Made by a program: the position numbers and the translations under genes. Below the pieces are notes generated by a model. It did no database searches and had not been told where the DNA came from. It worked only from the letters and a program-made list of their open reading frames with translations. A stretch of 64,000 bases of DNA, from NCBI GenBank assembly GCA_013398955.1, contig VWPU01000938.1, positions 1 through 64,000 of the forward strand, written 5' to 3'. The stretch comes from Callaeas wilsoni. Lineage: Eukaryota; Chordata; Aves; Passeriformes; Callaeidae. Positions 11,201 through 26,200 of this stretch are shown piece by piece (the first letter of the stretch is position 1; every line of letters starts with the position of its first letter).

Positions 11201-14200
11201 GAGTGACAGCTTTTGGCAAGTGGACTCCTTTGGTAAGGAATGCAACAAATACAAGAATGAGCGATTAAGACTTCAAACAGATGCTCTGTGCTAGAGCTCG
11301 AATGGATGATAATCAGGTCACTGTTGGTTTTAGTGAAGATTGATTTAATTCCATGAAAGGAAAGAGCCAAGTTCCAATTCTCTTCTATTTAAAGATTTAA
11401 AAAATGTTGATGACAGCCTCTTAATGGTCTTGTCTCCTAACATTTCATTTCTCTACATTGCTTCAGAGGTGTGGTGACTGTGAAGAAATACAGAGGTTAA
11501 AGAAGCTGGTAAATGATTTACAAGAATTGATAAATCTGTACAGAAAATACAACTGCAGGCTGGCGTTCTGTGATTTTGAAAAGGTAACACTGCAGACACT
11601 TGAAAAAGTGCTTTTAAGTTTGTCCTGAAAGGGAGAAGAATCTTACAGCACGTGATTTAAAGCCAGACAAAAGAGGAATCCTGATGGATGGTTGGTTAAA
11701 CTTGCGTTCATAAGCTGCTAAGACTGTTTGATAAGTGGTGTTACAAATTTTCTTTCAAGTCTGGTTATAAATATAAGATACTGTGAAGTGTGGCTCCAAC
11801 TCCATGGTTTGCAGGTTACTGCAGATCGTCTGCTGTGGAACAAGGATTGGCAACAGAAATTGGAAGCACAGCTGAACAAGAAAAGCTTTGAAAATGAAAG
11901 GGTTTGTTTGAGCTAAAGGAGGATTCTTGCTCTTGAGATCGTTCAGTGGACTCTGGATGTTGGATTATGTGTTGGAGATGTAAATGGCCTTGCACTAACG
12001 TGGGTGATGTTCTAACATGGCCGTTTTCCACTTGCTGCCCAGGAAAATGCAACCACTCTTGTGTTTCGCATGCTTGATAAAATTTTGGCACCAGAGCTTG
12101 TCCCATCGATCTTGGAGAAGTTTATAAAACCCTACCTGTGTGAACATAACCTACAAAAAGATGACCTTCTTCTGCAGTATGTCAAGGTATCCATATTTTC
12201 TTCCTTTTGAAGAAAGCTATTTCAACACGAGGAAGCAGAGACCAAGTCTGATGAACATTTGAATTTACAACTGACAGTTAGGCCCAGCTTTTAGATTAAT
12301 CTTATTCCTGTCAATGAACTTAGTGATAGTTACTATTTCAGTTAAGAAGCAATCCCTTAATGTCCAGAACACTTTACATTTTTGTTCCTATTATAAGATA
12401 CTCCTATCTGTTCTGATTTCAAATGTGCTAATCACCTTTATCAAAATACACAGGATTTGCTGGAGCGCTGTCGGACACGATCTATTTCCGTGTTTGAAAC
12501 TGCCTGGGAGGCCAAGGCCATAGCTGTCATTGGCTGCATCTCTGACACAGATGTAAGTGTATTTTGTGAAAGGCATCGAGTGACTCCAGCACATCAGTCC
12601 AGACCAAAACATGATTTTTACATAATCATCTGAGTACATTTTTACATGAGTGCTATGAGGAGAAAATAGTGTGTTGTCTTCTTGTTCTATTTTAGTCAAC
12701 TCCCATGTGATGCTCTTTGAGGATATAATTGTAGTTGTGATGTCATCACATGGAAAACTCAGCAATTTTAATATGTGTGAAACCACAGTGTCATAAATGA
12801 CTGCAAGCATTTTCTAATCTGACACATCATATGATGACAATAAATGCCCTTTATGCAAGTGCAGATTGGGCAAGGAAATAAAATACCTGCCTGAAGGGAT
12901 CAGTCACATGTGAACAATGCTTCAAGGGACTACTTTGAAACTTATTTTGAGAAGTGAGCTGTTTGTGTCCCTCTTGCAGCTGAAATTTGATGCAGTCCTG
13001 CAGATAATGCACGGAGCTGTGGTGCCATGGAGCGCAGCAGTGGAGCAGCTGGTCAAACAGCATCTGGAAATGAATCATGCCAAGTAAGCAACATCCAGTC
13101 TACCCTTGGCTGGGGAATACTGTGGATCTGATGGAGTGTGATGATTAAATCCTGTAGCTGGAGGTAGCAAAGGAATTCATGATGGCTGAATTTGTCCCCA
13201 GAGTGAAGTTACTGCAGGAAAGTTACCGACTGATGGAGATGAAGAAGCTTTTGAGAGCCTATGGGATAAGAGATACCAATCTTTTAAAGGACAAGCAGAT
13301 GATAATGGTGAGTTATCAAGACTTCAGGTTTCTCCAAAGGTCACAGTGAACAGCACTTGGTGATTTTTTTTTTTTACCATTTGGGTTTTTTTTAACATCT
13401 CCCCTTCATTAGGAGAAAACATGAGTATTTCTGGAGAAGTTCCTTGATATCCTGAGGAAGCAGAGGAATTTTCAGAGTTCCCAGGCTAATTCTGTCCCCA
13501 AGCCCTGCTTTCTCCCAGTTACACTTCAGTCAGGTTTTCTCTAGATAAAAGTTTTAAGCTTCCATGTAATTTGCTTGGTACAAACTGAACAACTCCATTG
13601 GTAGTGTGCATCAGCTAATTCCTTTGTTATCCTGTACATCCACAAGCTAAAGTCCATTCCTGTTTTCTTCTTACAGAGGCTTGTGAGATACATCCTTAAA
13701 CAAGATACCTCTACTTGCTTGGAGGATGCCTTGAAAATTGTGGAAGCATACCTGCTGCCCACTGGGGAAGTCTACTTCCTGAGGATGATGGACCTGATAG
13801 ACAAAGCAAGGGTAGGGAAATACTTCCTGCCAGTTGATCCTGGGATTTACAGACGCTGAGGCCTCCTGACAAAACAGGGCCAAGTTGTATTGCTGAAAGC
13901 TTATAAGCAGCTTGCATGTGTATTTTTAATTCAAATTATTAATTCTGCACCTAAGTGCCTATGTTTAACATTGAAAACGAGTCCTTTGCCAGCGATTTAG
14001 CCTTCATTTGTGGCAGAATAGGATGAAAGCTCTGACCTGCAATACACCAGATGAGTTTGGAATTGAAGTCTCTACATATTTTCATGGGTTTTTTTGCTTA
14101 GCCTCATGGCCACTGTGCAGCTGTTGCATCAGAGCGAGACTGTACACATAACTGAGCTTTTCCAAAAGCAAATGCCCTTTCCTTTTAATTATTTCTGTTC

Positions 14201-17200
14201 TGATTTTGTTCCTTTTTCTCCCTTCAGGGAGAAGAATCTCTGACTTTGTTAAAATCTCTGCCTCTTGCTAAGGCTGAGGAGGTTGCAGAGAGGTTGACTC
14301 TGTGGGGAAGACTGGTGTTACAGAACAAAGCAGAGGATCCTGAGGAGGTACCAAGGCTTTGCACATCATAAAGTGTGCACGCTTTATTCTGAAAAGGGAG
14401 AGGTGTGGATATTTCCTGTCAGAGCTAACAGACTGTGGAGTAAACACACATTACACCTATAAAATATTTACTGTTTCTAGAAAGGATTAATATGTAAAAT
14501 AACTTTCTGTTCTTTTGCTTTTCAACTGGTTGGACCTTAGACTTGGTAATTGCTGCTTAAGAAGTTTGTGGAGCATTGGGTTGCACTTTAAGAGCTGAAG
14601 CTCAAGTCTATTCCTGGCAACATTTTAACAAAAAAATACAAACCTCTTCCTTTCCTGCAGCAAAAACCACAAATGTTTATGACTAAGACACTGGTGGAAG
14701 TCCTTAAATTCTGGTTCAGCATTCAAAAAGGTAAGGTGCAACCTCAACATCTTACATCTTCTTTGTATAAATGGGATCCAAAAAGTAATTGTTTTTCTCC
14801 TCCACCAGACAATCCGGTGAAGAAATACGAATGTGAAGAAAACCTAAAGATGTTTGAAACACTTGCTACCCTGCAGGTGGGTATTTTTATTGTTTTAAAT
14901 CCCTTTTGATTTACTGTAGTTACTCCAATTGTTCTTATCACGTAGATCATATTAAAAATTAATTGTATTTACAATGTGCATGCAAAGGTTGTTTTTATTG
15001 TTGACTTCAAATTGATTCTAAGGCTAATCAAGCAATTTAATCTAGCCTGGGGAAGTTCCCAATTAGAACTCACTTGTCTATTGAACCCAAAAATCAGATA
15101 CTCTCACTAAAGCCTTGATTGCTAATACTTCAAAGATTTCATGATAGAGTGCTATAATAATTTATTAAGATCTCAGGACAGTAGGTAGAAAAAGAAGCAA
15201 ATTTAAAGGAAGTTACATGGATACAAAAATATAATCTTTTGTTGCAGGAATATTTTGATATCTTTCTCTCAGATGAAGAATACAGGAACCCTTCACTGAT
15301 ATCTGCACTTCTTGAGGATCACATAAGTGCTTATGAAAGTGTCAGATCTGCATCCAAGTCTAGAAAGGTGCAAGCAGTGAACTGCAGTTCAGAGGGTGGC
15401 AAAGCCAGGAGCCCTCCCACTCAATCAAGGCTGTACAGACTGGCGCTGCTCCTGCAAGTCTCAGAGCATGAACTGGGAGAAAAACTGGCCTTGAGAGCCC
15501 TGGATGATGGAAAAGTGGAAGTGGCTGTCAATATTTGCAGGTAAAACTGCAGAGCTTTTCAGGATCATCACTTTTAATGGGCTTTTCTGAACTATTTCTG
15601 CCGCTTTTTTGAATTATGTACAGCAAAGGGAAGGGTTTTTTTGTTTTAGATAAATACTTAGAAGAGAATTAAGCAAAAGCCCTAAGAACTACTGGCTTTT
15701 TATTTTTAACATCCTTTTCTTTCTTAATAGGGAGTTCTATGAAAATAGCTGGAATGAAAATACAGGGAAGCTGCTGTTTTCAGTATGTCAAAGGCTTTGT
15801 CATATGCTGGGAGCTGATGTTCCAATGATCACCCCTCACGGGATGGATCTTCCAGCAGTGATCCATCAGCTGGCTGGCCAAGCAGCCACACTGTGTAGTG
15901 CAGGTAATTCTTGTTCCCATTTACTCGTGTTCATGTTGGGAGCCCAGCTTTCCAAACAGTGCTCAATAAACCCGAAAACACGGTGAGTTTCTAGATCTGC
16001 ATCTGTGAAAATAGGTCCTGCAAAATTGTTTCCTTTTAACAGGACATATGAGCCTTCCATTCATGCTGATGATCTTGATCTTTTTACAGATTTAGTGTTG
16101 GATTGTGTGGAACTGTGTAAATTTACTTCACTTGCCAAGGAAATTCATGGACAGTGCCAAATGGACAGCTATGAATTTACAGCAGAGGTATTTTCTGTGC
16201 TGTTCACTGTATGTGTTATTTTCCCTCTCATTTCTCCAGCACTATTTAATCAAAAAGTCAACAACAAGGAAAAAATCCACACAGAGCTCTACAAATAAAA
16301 ATTTCCTAGAATTTGCATTCTTCAGCTTAAATAATAAACTGATTGGAGTCCTAAAAGCAGGGCAGCTGTGGGACAAGCACAAGCAGCATTCTCCACTTAC
16401 ATTTCAGTATAATAAATCCTGCTGAAAATAGTGATTTTATCAAACAGCTTCTGCCAGGACTGGCAGAGAGCGGACTTGAAAGTATGGCAGGAAAAAAAAA
16501 ATTATGTGAAAGCTTTCCCAAGAGTTCTGTAAAACTTTAAGATGATCAAGTTCTTGAATAGCAGCTTTGTTTTCTGTTTAGGTCAAGCAGTGCTTTAGGC
16601 TGCTTGAAATGAATGGGCTCTTATAGCTGGAATGGAGTAGAGCAAAGTGCCTGGGCTTGTTTATGCACAAAATGTTATTTTTCTAGAAAATAGTCCATTT
16701 GGAAAACGTTTGCTTACAATATTTGGTCAAGAATGTTTATGAAAGCCTCCATTAAATTGAATAAGAGTACATTTTGGCTGTACAACTAAACAACTGCAAC
16801 GTGAAAGACAAATGTGGCCGCTCTAGGTAGGAAATGTATTTATTGCTGCTGGCCATTTAACCGAAGTACTGTTTTCAAACAGAACATCGCCTTCTATTCC
16901 TGTATTCCAAAACAGAAACCTCTCGGTTTGTTAGTGGACTCATTAACTCTGCCTTTTGTTGTGTGCACTTGTGACAATGTTCTGACTTAGACAACATCTG
17001 GAGGAGATAAAGATCCTTTTGAAGAGTGGACTTCTGATGATTTCTTTAAAGAAGATGGGATAGTCCTTGATCCTCAGACATCTCTTCCAGTTGCATATGA
17101 ACTTACTTCTGCTGTTCTGCCTATTTGTGGTAAGCTTGCTTTCCTCAACATTGACACAATATAAAATCTGTGGTTCTTACGGATTTTTATCTAGAAATAG

Positions 17201-20200
17201 AAATAATTCAAGGAGTGCGTGGAAATTATCACCTCAGAAATCTCACTTAGACAAACTTGCAATAGAAATGCCCTTTGGGGGTATAGAATGGAAAGATGAC
17301 TTAAGGTTTGGTTCTTATTTCCACAGATGAAGTGTTTAATGTTGACTGTCTCATCCAAGGGATTTACATACAAAGTAGTTACTGAAAACTGTTGGATTCC
17401 TTTGTGAGTCTGAGAGATATTCCCTCCTAGAACATAAATTCTGAGCAGGCACGGTTAAAAATAGCAGCAAATGGCTCTTGGGGTTCACGTGTCTCTATTT
17501 TATGTCTTGTCCTGTGGTATTTTTAGGGTTCTCCCAGACTTCCTGGTGTTGCTGAGTTCCTGGCACTCAGCTGATGTGCATTTTCTGTCTTTCAGAGGAC
17601 AAGCTGTACCCCTTGGAGTGCCAAGGCCTGGCACACCGAACGTTTCAGGAAGGTATCACACCCCGCTCGGGTGGGAAGGGACCTTAACAATCACCTCAAT
17701 CCAGGGGCACGAGGGCAGACCCACCACAGTGAGAGTATAAACAGACCACTGGAGAGCACGAGGTTTAAATTCACCCTGCACAAGCATGACTGACTCACAG
17801 GGGGTTTTCACAGGTGCCTAAATGTTCCACAAAAAGCCAGATTTTAGGGGGTAGTTCAGTGGTAATTCCCACCATTCCACCCTGTGATTTTTGAGCATCT
17901 CAAAGCCTGTACTTCAAGACAGAAGTTCTACCACTGTGAGTGAGGATCATCAAAGCCTGTCCAAGAAGACAACTTCTTGGACAAATTTGTGGGTTTTGGA
18001 CTAAAATGGGAAGCTGTATTAAATTAAAAGCCCTGAGAATTTTAGGTTGTAAAGGCAACTAAGGCAGATCCTGCATCATAAATTTAATCAAGAAAAAGAG
18101 AAACTGCTCTGATATTAACTCCAAGAATGACATGCTTCATAATTATTTTCTGGGGTTGTTTTTGAAATATTTCACAGGACACAACTTTCTGCTGCCCGTT
18201 GGATCTCCCTTCTCTGCAGCAGTGCAGAACCTGCTGGAGTGCAGCCAGTTCCAGCTGGCCCTGCAGCTCACGGTCTGTGCCTTCGGGTCCTGCCTCCAGC
18301 ACGGCATTTCAAACACCACGGATCTGGCTCTGAGTGAAAAGGTGACTTTTTAGCAAGTTTACAGTCGTTCTTTAAGGATTTGGGAGGCGTGGGAAAGGCT
18401 GTCACCATGACCTTTTATTAGCACCACTGGATCAGATGTTGAGTCAGTTTGTGAAAGGAGCTGGTGGTTTCTTCCCTGTTTTTCATGGTCCTCTCTCTTT
18501 GCAAAGTGTGTTCAGAACTGAGCTTTTATTCCTGGCCTTCCTGCAGAGACTGGAATGAGTGTTAATAATGGTGTACTCTGTTCTTTCACGTTGTCTTAGC
18601 ATTGTTTAGTGTGGGAAAAGTCACAAACAGAATATTCAAGACACATTCCTCAGTTCAAAAGCACTTGGAAAACAGAAATCCTTTTTCTATCTAGAAGAAA
18701 TCTTTGCAAGGCCTTAAATAAATCTGAAAATACAAATTACTGTAGTACCTCCAGTACTACATTTACAGTATGCTGTAAATGACAAGAATTTGAAGGCTTG
18801 GAATTTATTTTTCATTAAGTGCTGTTGTCTTCAAAACAGGCACACGACAGTGATCTGCTGCTCACTGAAACCAGAAGCTTCCTCATAGCTATGAAAGAGA
18901 GGAGCAGTTCAGTAATCAGGACCTCTGTCCTGAACTTACTGCACAAGGTAAGGATCCCCTGGAAAGGGTGAGGGATTTCCTCTGCTCTCTGCCTGGCAGC
19001 CACATGGAATTGTTTCAGCTGGAAAAGACCCTTGAGATCATGGAGTCCAACCCTTAATCTAAAACCAAGCCCAGCACTAAAGCAGGTCCTGAGCACCACG
19101 TCTTTAAACACCTTTAGTGATGGTGTCTCAGCCATTTCCCTGAACAGCCTTGTCCAAAGAGCATCTGAGCCCCTGTGGGCGGTGGCTCTTTGTTCCTGCT
19201 CTAACTGCTCTGCTTGCAAGGTTCTGGACAGTGGGAGCCTCACCTTGGGGGGATCCTGTAGGGTCCCAAGTGATAGTAATGGCCTTTAGGGTCTGTAGGT
19301 ATTCCCTAGCTCATTTGAAATCCTGGATTTGTTTTAGAATGGTAGTTTTCCTAGGTGGAGGCAGTTTTTCAAAAGCTCTGTGCAAAACCTGTAATTTACC
19401 ATCTTCTAAGGCAGTTTAGGCTCAGGGAAGTCACCTTGAGACTGGCTTCAGGATACTCAGATTTTAAATTTTAAATCCTGAAATGCATTTTTATTCTTTT
19501 TCTTTTCTTCTAACTTAAAGGCCCAATACCTCTCTAAAATTATGGAGTATTTTTTATGTCTTACACTTGATACAAGGAGACCTATTGAAAAAATTAAATC
19601 AATTCCTAAAGTTTATAATTTTTTTCCCCAAACCACAGGTGTTCAACTCTCGTGTCATCGACCAGAACCTGGCCCTGGGGTATTGCACTGTTTTGCCCAA
19701 GGAAGAGATGTTCAATAAGCTGTGGGATATCATAAACAATTCATGGCAAAATTACAGAAAAGTTTCGGTAAATTCCCAAGGCCTTGAGCTTCTTCAGCAA
19801 ACAGAGAAATGTTAAAGAGATTCTTCATTTAGGGCACTGGCAGAGGAGCTGCCTCTGTACCACAGGGTGAAGTTGCTGGCAATATTAATGTGATTTTCAA
19901 CCCATGCCTTGGGTTACCTCATCATGGCTTATTCCAAAGCTTGAAATGATTTATTTCAGGTCCCATCACAATCTATATCTACATAATCTTTTGGATAAGT
20001 TGTTCTCTGGCAGCAGTTCTCAAGAATGGAATGAGTGAATATATGTGTTAAAATATAAAGGAAGATGGGACATAAAGCATGAAGAAATGGGGAGGGAGAG
20101 TAATGTAAATTCTGAGAAAATGCCTGAAAAGTACCTTTTGTATTACTTTCTACAGCGTTAAGAGAGTAAATTTTAAAATAGCTTTGAACTGCCAGCTCAG

Positions 20201-23200
20201 GAGGTGGGGTAGTCCTGACACCTTCTCTGAGGGTTTTTTCATTTTATACATGAATTGTTTGAAGTTCCCCTAAGGATTTAGACCTCAGGATTCCAAATTT
20301 TCAGATTATTTATTAGACTTGTATTCACTTCCCTTCTCCTTCCTTCTAGGCAGTAGCTCTGGTGGGAGCAGAGCTTGCTGACCAATATGGTGAAGCAGAA
20401 GAAAAGAGAAAATTCCAGGAATTGGTTATTGATGCAGAATGGGGTATCCAGCTTGGTAAATTTGGTGTAAGTTCTTATTTCTTTACTTATTTTAGGGTTT
20501 CATTAACTAATCAGTTAATAATTCCAGTATAATCTGAGACGTGTGTGGGTTTTCAGACAGATTTCCCATTCAAGTGCAAGCAAAGCTGGGGTTTTGGTTT
20601 TGAGTTTTCATTCTGTTTGTCTGCATAAATAAACATCAGAAATGGAAATGCAATAATTGAGGGGGCTGCAAAAGAAAATAAAAGTTCTTGAGCATTATTT
20701 GGCACGGGGGATAATCAGCAAATCCACTGCTTTCTCCTGCTCTAAAAGTGTCTGAGTTGAAACTAAAAGAAGTAAAAGTTTCACTGTATAAGGAATTCGT
20801 TTTGATGTTGTCTAAAAGACTCTCTTGAGAAGATCAATGTGTTTTTATCTGTAGATTTCCTTTGAGACTGTATTTAGACAGCCACCAATAAGGAAGAAAG
20901 AGCTCATAAGAGTGCTGGTACAAAACCCAGAAGTAGACACAGGTCTCATCTTGAATTACTGCAGGTACTGATTCTGTTAAATCTATTGCTGTAAGAACAA
21001 CCATGGCCACTGAAATCTATTTTGGTTTAAAGAAATCCTGATTAATATAATACACAAACTGTTTGTATTTTAAAAAAAAAAAGCTATTCAGAATCCATGC
21101 TGGCCTTGGATTAATTTATTCCTGAGGAAAGAAGCACCTTGATGGCACCAGAGCTCTCAGAGAAAATCAGATTCTGTTCTTTCCTAGCACTTTCATGCTG
21201 GATGGTGATGCTGCACTGCAGCTTTGCATTGAAACCCTTCTGCTCCAGAATTCAAACACAAATGATGTTGAAGATGACTCTGCAGAAAGCAGGGAGAGGC
21301 AGCCTCACTCCACATTACTGGCTAGAGCACTAAAAATAATTCCTCTGCTGAACAGCACCAAAGACCTGGTCATGAGCCTCAGTGGAATATTGTACAAGGT
21401 AAAAAAAAACTCTAAAATAAAGACAAAAAAACCCAACACAGCCAAATCCCTGGAATCTGCAGCTACTAATGCTGCACTCACTTGAATGACAGATTAATCA
21501 TTCCACAGAAACTGAAAAGGTGCTGGTTTTTCCAAATTTTCTTAAAGCAGGTAAATGTTAAGTTTCAGTTTCCTCCTTTTCCACAAAAGAAATTAGAGCA
21601 GCACATCTAATTTTCTTAAAAGAGAGGCAGGAGTCTTTCATCCCTACTTCCCTCAAAAAACTTCCAGCCAGAAAATAATCAAACCAAAAAGTAATTTCTA
21701 AGTACTCTGGAAAAGTTCTACATTAAAAATAGGTGAGGGCTAAAAATTATATGTTGGGGGTGGTTTTGTTTGGTTGGGGTTTGATTTTGTGGTTTGGAGG
21801 GTTGGGATTTTTGTGGGGTGAGTTTTTTGTTTTCAGCACTTACTGTTTGATCTTTCTGCAAAGTCCTGATGACATTTTTGAGGCTTTAGGATTTAAGAAA
21901 GTGATTTGTCTTAGAGAATTATGTCATGATGCTTATATTGACATAACACTGAAGAAAGAGTAATTGCTACTAAACCTGGGAAAAATTAACTCATTTGTAT
22001 GTTTTTATAAGACAAATCATTTAAGATCTCATCAAATAGATGATTATTTTGAACAGCTGGATCCTTATGACTATGAAACTCTGGAAATTGTCCTGAGGGT
22101 GATCCAAAGTGCTGATGAGAAGAACACCAGCTTCCAGCTGAGCCAGGTGTGTCCAGATGTGTTACCTTGCTCATGCCACCTCACTTCTGCTTTGCCTATT
22201 TAGTATTTATCCAGAACTGTTGAAATCAATTGGATTATTCCATGTACACATCTTTACCTCAGAAAACAGCCTTTAAAAAGTGATTTCTAGTTGTTTCTCA
22301 GCATTTCTTGTAGCAGGGACAAAAACTCCACAGATACTTAACAACTGGCCCCAAAAAAATTGCCTCCAGGACTTAGCAGTTTGTTTATTTTTATATATAT
22401 TTTTTTTTTTTTCCTCCTCCAGGCTTTGAGCCTCCTCAAACATCTGAAGTCTTACACAAGGATTTCTCCACCAGTGGACCTAGAACACCAATATGTTTTG
22501 GAGCAGATGATTCCCTTGTCTCCAGCTGCTCACAGCAGGCTGCCCTTTCACCTGCTGTTCTTCAGAACTGCCCAGTGCTTCTGGAACATTATATGTACGT
22601 TCAGGATCTCAAAATGCCCTTTCTCTGCTAGCTGGGACCATTAAAGTGCTACAGTATATTAACAGATATAATATATTATAATAATATTTACAGTTGTATA
22701 TTAACTGTAATTCTTTATTAATGCCATTTTCATCCTGAGTACTTCTGAAAGCACTTCTTGTGCTCCCAAACTGCTGCCCAGGGGAGCTGAGATGATAAAT
22801 ACAATGCTGGGTTTGTCCTCAAATTCTTTCCTAGGACCTCTAAATTTTACCACCTATCCCCCTTCCCAGCCCAGCGGGGATAATTAAGGCCATATCCTTT
22901 CTCTCCCAATGGAGGTCGCCATCCACCAATGAACAGAGAGTGCTTAATTTCACAGAGGAGGCTGCCAGTGGATTGTGACACTGTCACAGGCAACTGACTT
23001 TTCCCTTTCAGCTGCAGAGCTCAGTGAGGAAACCTTCCCAACCCTCCTGTTGATTTCCAAACTAATGAAGGTAAAGTAACAGCTTCAAGGAATTTATTTA
23101 AATATTATTCCCCCGCACCCCCCAAAAAATTAGCTTTCATCTTTCTTTTGCATGATGTTGGCCTCACTGTGGAAGCTCTGACAACTCTTAATCTACTTGA

Positions 23201-26200
23201 ACATTTTTCCAGGTTTCCCTGGATACCTTCCACATGTCTGCAGTTCGACATGTCTTTGAAAAAAAACTGAAACCAAAAATATTCGAAATGAGGAACAGCG
23301 GCTGTACCTCCATTGTTAACAAGGAAACCATAAAAACCGTGCAGGCACTTCAGTCCTATTTGCTGTCCATTGTCAATCCAGAGTGGGCTGTGGCCATGGC
23401 TCACAAGATTGCCCAGGAGTTCCCCACAGGTGAGTGTGGGGTGGGGAGGGAATGGGGCTTGGGACGAGCAGAGCGAGGGTGGGAGCGAACATTTCCTTCA
23501 CTGGTCCTCAGTGGCACCAGCAGAGCCTGAGGGGGAGAATGAATTTGTTTCCTGCACCCAGTTTTGAACAAGAGGTTAAATAACCATCCATTTGCTATCA
23601 CTGCATCACCATCACAGCCCTTTTTCCTCTTTTTCTGTACACTCATAGAAGGGCTTTAATGTCCTTCCAGCCCAAACCAATCCTATTCCAACCTGGGCAC
23701 CTCCCACTGGACCAGGTTGCTCCAAGCCCCATCCAGCCTGGCCCTGTTGTCTTGCCAAAAGTTTCTCCACGTTCACACCATCTTCAGACAAGTTTTCCAC
23801 CAAGAGCCAATACTTCAGCCTAATTTAATCACCTTCTCTGCTCTTTGAATCCAAATAAATAATACTTTTTTGCTCTTTAGACACAAGAGTTTTCCTACTA
23901 TTTTAAGTAGCTTCTAATTTTTTTAAAAATTCCTCAAAATAGAATTTATATAGTATATACTATAGGAAGGATTAATGAAAACTTAATTTATTTACTTATT
24001 TCCTTTCCTTTTTTTTTTAAATCTTTAAAAAGGTCCTGACCATGTCCAGGCATTGAAATTCTGTCTCTATCTGGCTGAGAAGTGGCTAAAGAGTACTACA
24101 GCTGAGGTAATGGAAACTACTTGCCAGATTGTTGTGAAGTTATTACAAAAATTATTAAATACTTTTATTTGTATTTTAATTTTTGGTGTTTTGGCCAGTG
24201 GTGTGTAAATTGTACCATAACCAACCCTGATATGGGAAATACTTTTGGGGAAGTGACCCCCCAGAAGAATCCCCTCTGTCCTGGAACATTCTCCTGTTCC
24301 CACCCTGCACAAGTCAGGTTTAGTGTTCATGGAGCTCGGACAAAAAAGCAGCAGTTTTAGGGAAGAATGATTTGTTCTTTCTCCTGTTGGGTGCATTTTT
24401 CTTGCTGCAGGAGAATGAGATGGAATCGGAGCCAGCTTTGATCAATAGCATTATTAATTTTTGCTTAGGGTTCCAAGATTCTTTAGCTGTTTGCAGGGTT
24501 ATATATAAAGAAAATCTGCTTTGACTTGATTCTCCAGGCTTGTTTTTCCATGGTTTCCTTTCTCAGGGAAAGGTGAATAAGAATCTCAGCTTTGGTTATA
24601 AATATCAAATGTTCTATGGAGTTGTTGAGGCACAAAGAACACTAAATAGTTCTCTGTACTTAGTCACATGATCAGAGAGAATTGTTCCAAAATTAAACTG
24701 AAATTAAACTGAAATTTGAGCAGCCACGAGTTTTAATATTAACCTTCTTTTCTTCTCCATTTTACCTCAAAATCTCTTAATTTTACCTACTGGTATATAT
24801 TTTATTTGGCTTTTTCACAACATAGCTTTGCAACTTTTTTCAAAACACCTTTCCTAGCTAGAGCAATGTTGTTAATCCTCTCTGTCTGCAGAAAAAACAC
24901 CTCTGGGTTCAGGTGTGGGGACACCCCTGAAGAGCACATCCTGCTGTCCAGTCTGTAAAAAGCTAAGATGATTTTTCTTGTGCTTTTGAGTAAAAGAGGC
25001 TTTTTTTAATGTAAAACTGTGGTGTTTTGCTAAAGGATGAGCCACGTGAGAAAGCAGAAGTCCTCCAGAGGAACTTACACTTGCAGTATAAGAGAGCAGC
25101 AACAGAAAATGTCCTGATAACGAATAACTTGAACACTGGGGAGCATCTAAAGTCCATTGGGAAACCAGCAAATCTGATTGTTTTGCTGTATGAACACCCC
25201 AGCATAGACCAGAGATTCCAAAATCCAGCTGGCAGAGATTATCCAGGTGAGTTTCCACGATCCAGGCTCCAAGGAGCAAAGAGAAGCTGTGTAAAAAACC
25301 CCGAGCCAGGTAATGCAGGCTTGGAAATGCATTGTCTGCACCTCTTCCTGTAGATATCCATGTGGCAGCTAAGGAGATAGCTGAGATTAACAACCTGGAT
25401 ATGAACAAAATTTGTGACAAACTGCTGGCTAAGTGGCTGTGTCCGAGCCCACCACCCCCAGGGGTAAGTCACCACTTTGGGGTTTGAAGGAGAATGACCA
25501 GTTATATAAAATACGGGCTTTTTTTCCTCTCCACTTGTTCAGAAAAACTGAGGTTATTCTGCACAAATTGCCTGTAGTACTCATGAATCTATTTAAGATT
25601 CAACACCTTCCTTAAATAGCACACTGCTGTCTCTGGTGAGGAGGATTTGAAATCCTTTTCTTGTCTCTCGTGGAGAGATTCAAACCTTTGGTGCCACCAC
25701 AGGGCTGTGCAGCCAGCCTGAAGGAGTAAGGCAGCTGTAAATTTACCAGCCTCATCAAACACCAGCTATTTATCCAAACAACGTGGAAAACTCATCTAAA
25801 TTTTCATTTCTTTCTAAAGAAAACCCAAGAAATCTTTGGAGATGTCCAGGAGGATGAAGAACTCCGAAGGTATGTGTGTTGTCTTACCTGTAAGATGGTG
25901 AATTATTTTTAACTTGCCAGTTAAAAATGGCTTTTTCAGGGAACCTAACAGAGGGTGTGATTCACACCTCGCTGCTCTTATTTTTGCTTTCTGCTGACAT
26001 CACTTCTGAATCATCCAATATTTATTTATACCCTGAAATGCCATTGACAATAACTTACAGATGCAAGTGCTTAAGAGTAGCTTTTTGGAGGTTTTCCCCT
26101 CCTTTTTCATATCCTTGGAATATCTTATCCTCGCTCTCTTTCTGCCAATGAAATATTTACATTTAAATGACTGTTGATGTGCTGTATTTCAGTGGCTTGC

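Noticed and set aside
16041..16089. Upstream acceptor for the KNTC1 exon ending at 16187
   Set aside because: Using the AG at 16039-16040 with the preceding phase-1 exon leads to a stop. The acceptor at 16088-16089 restores the conserved Asp-Leu...Glu-Leu-Cys-Lys reading.
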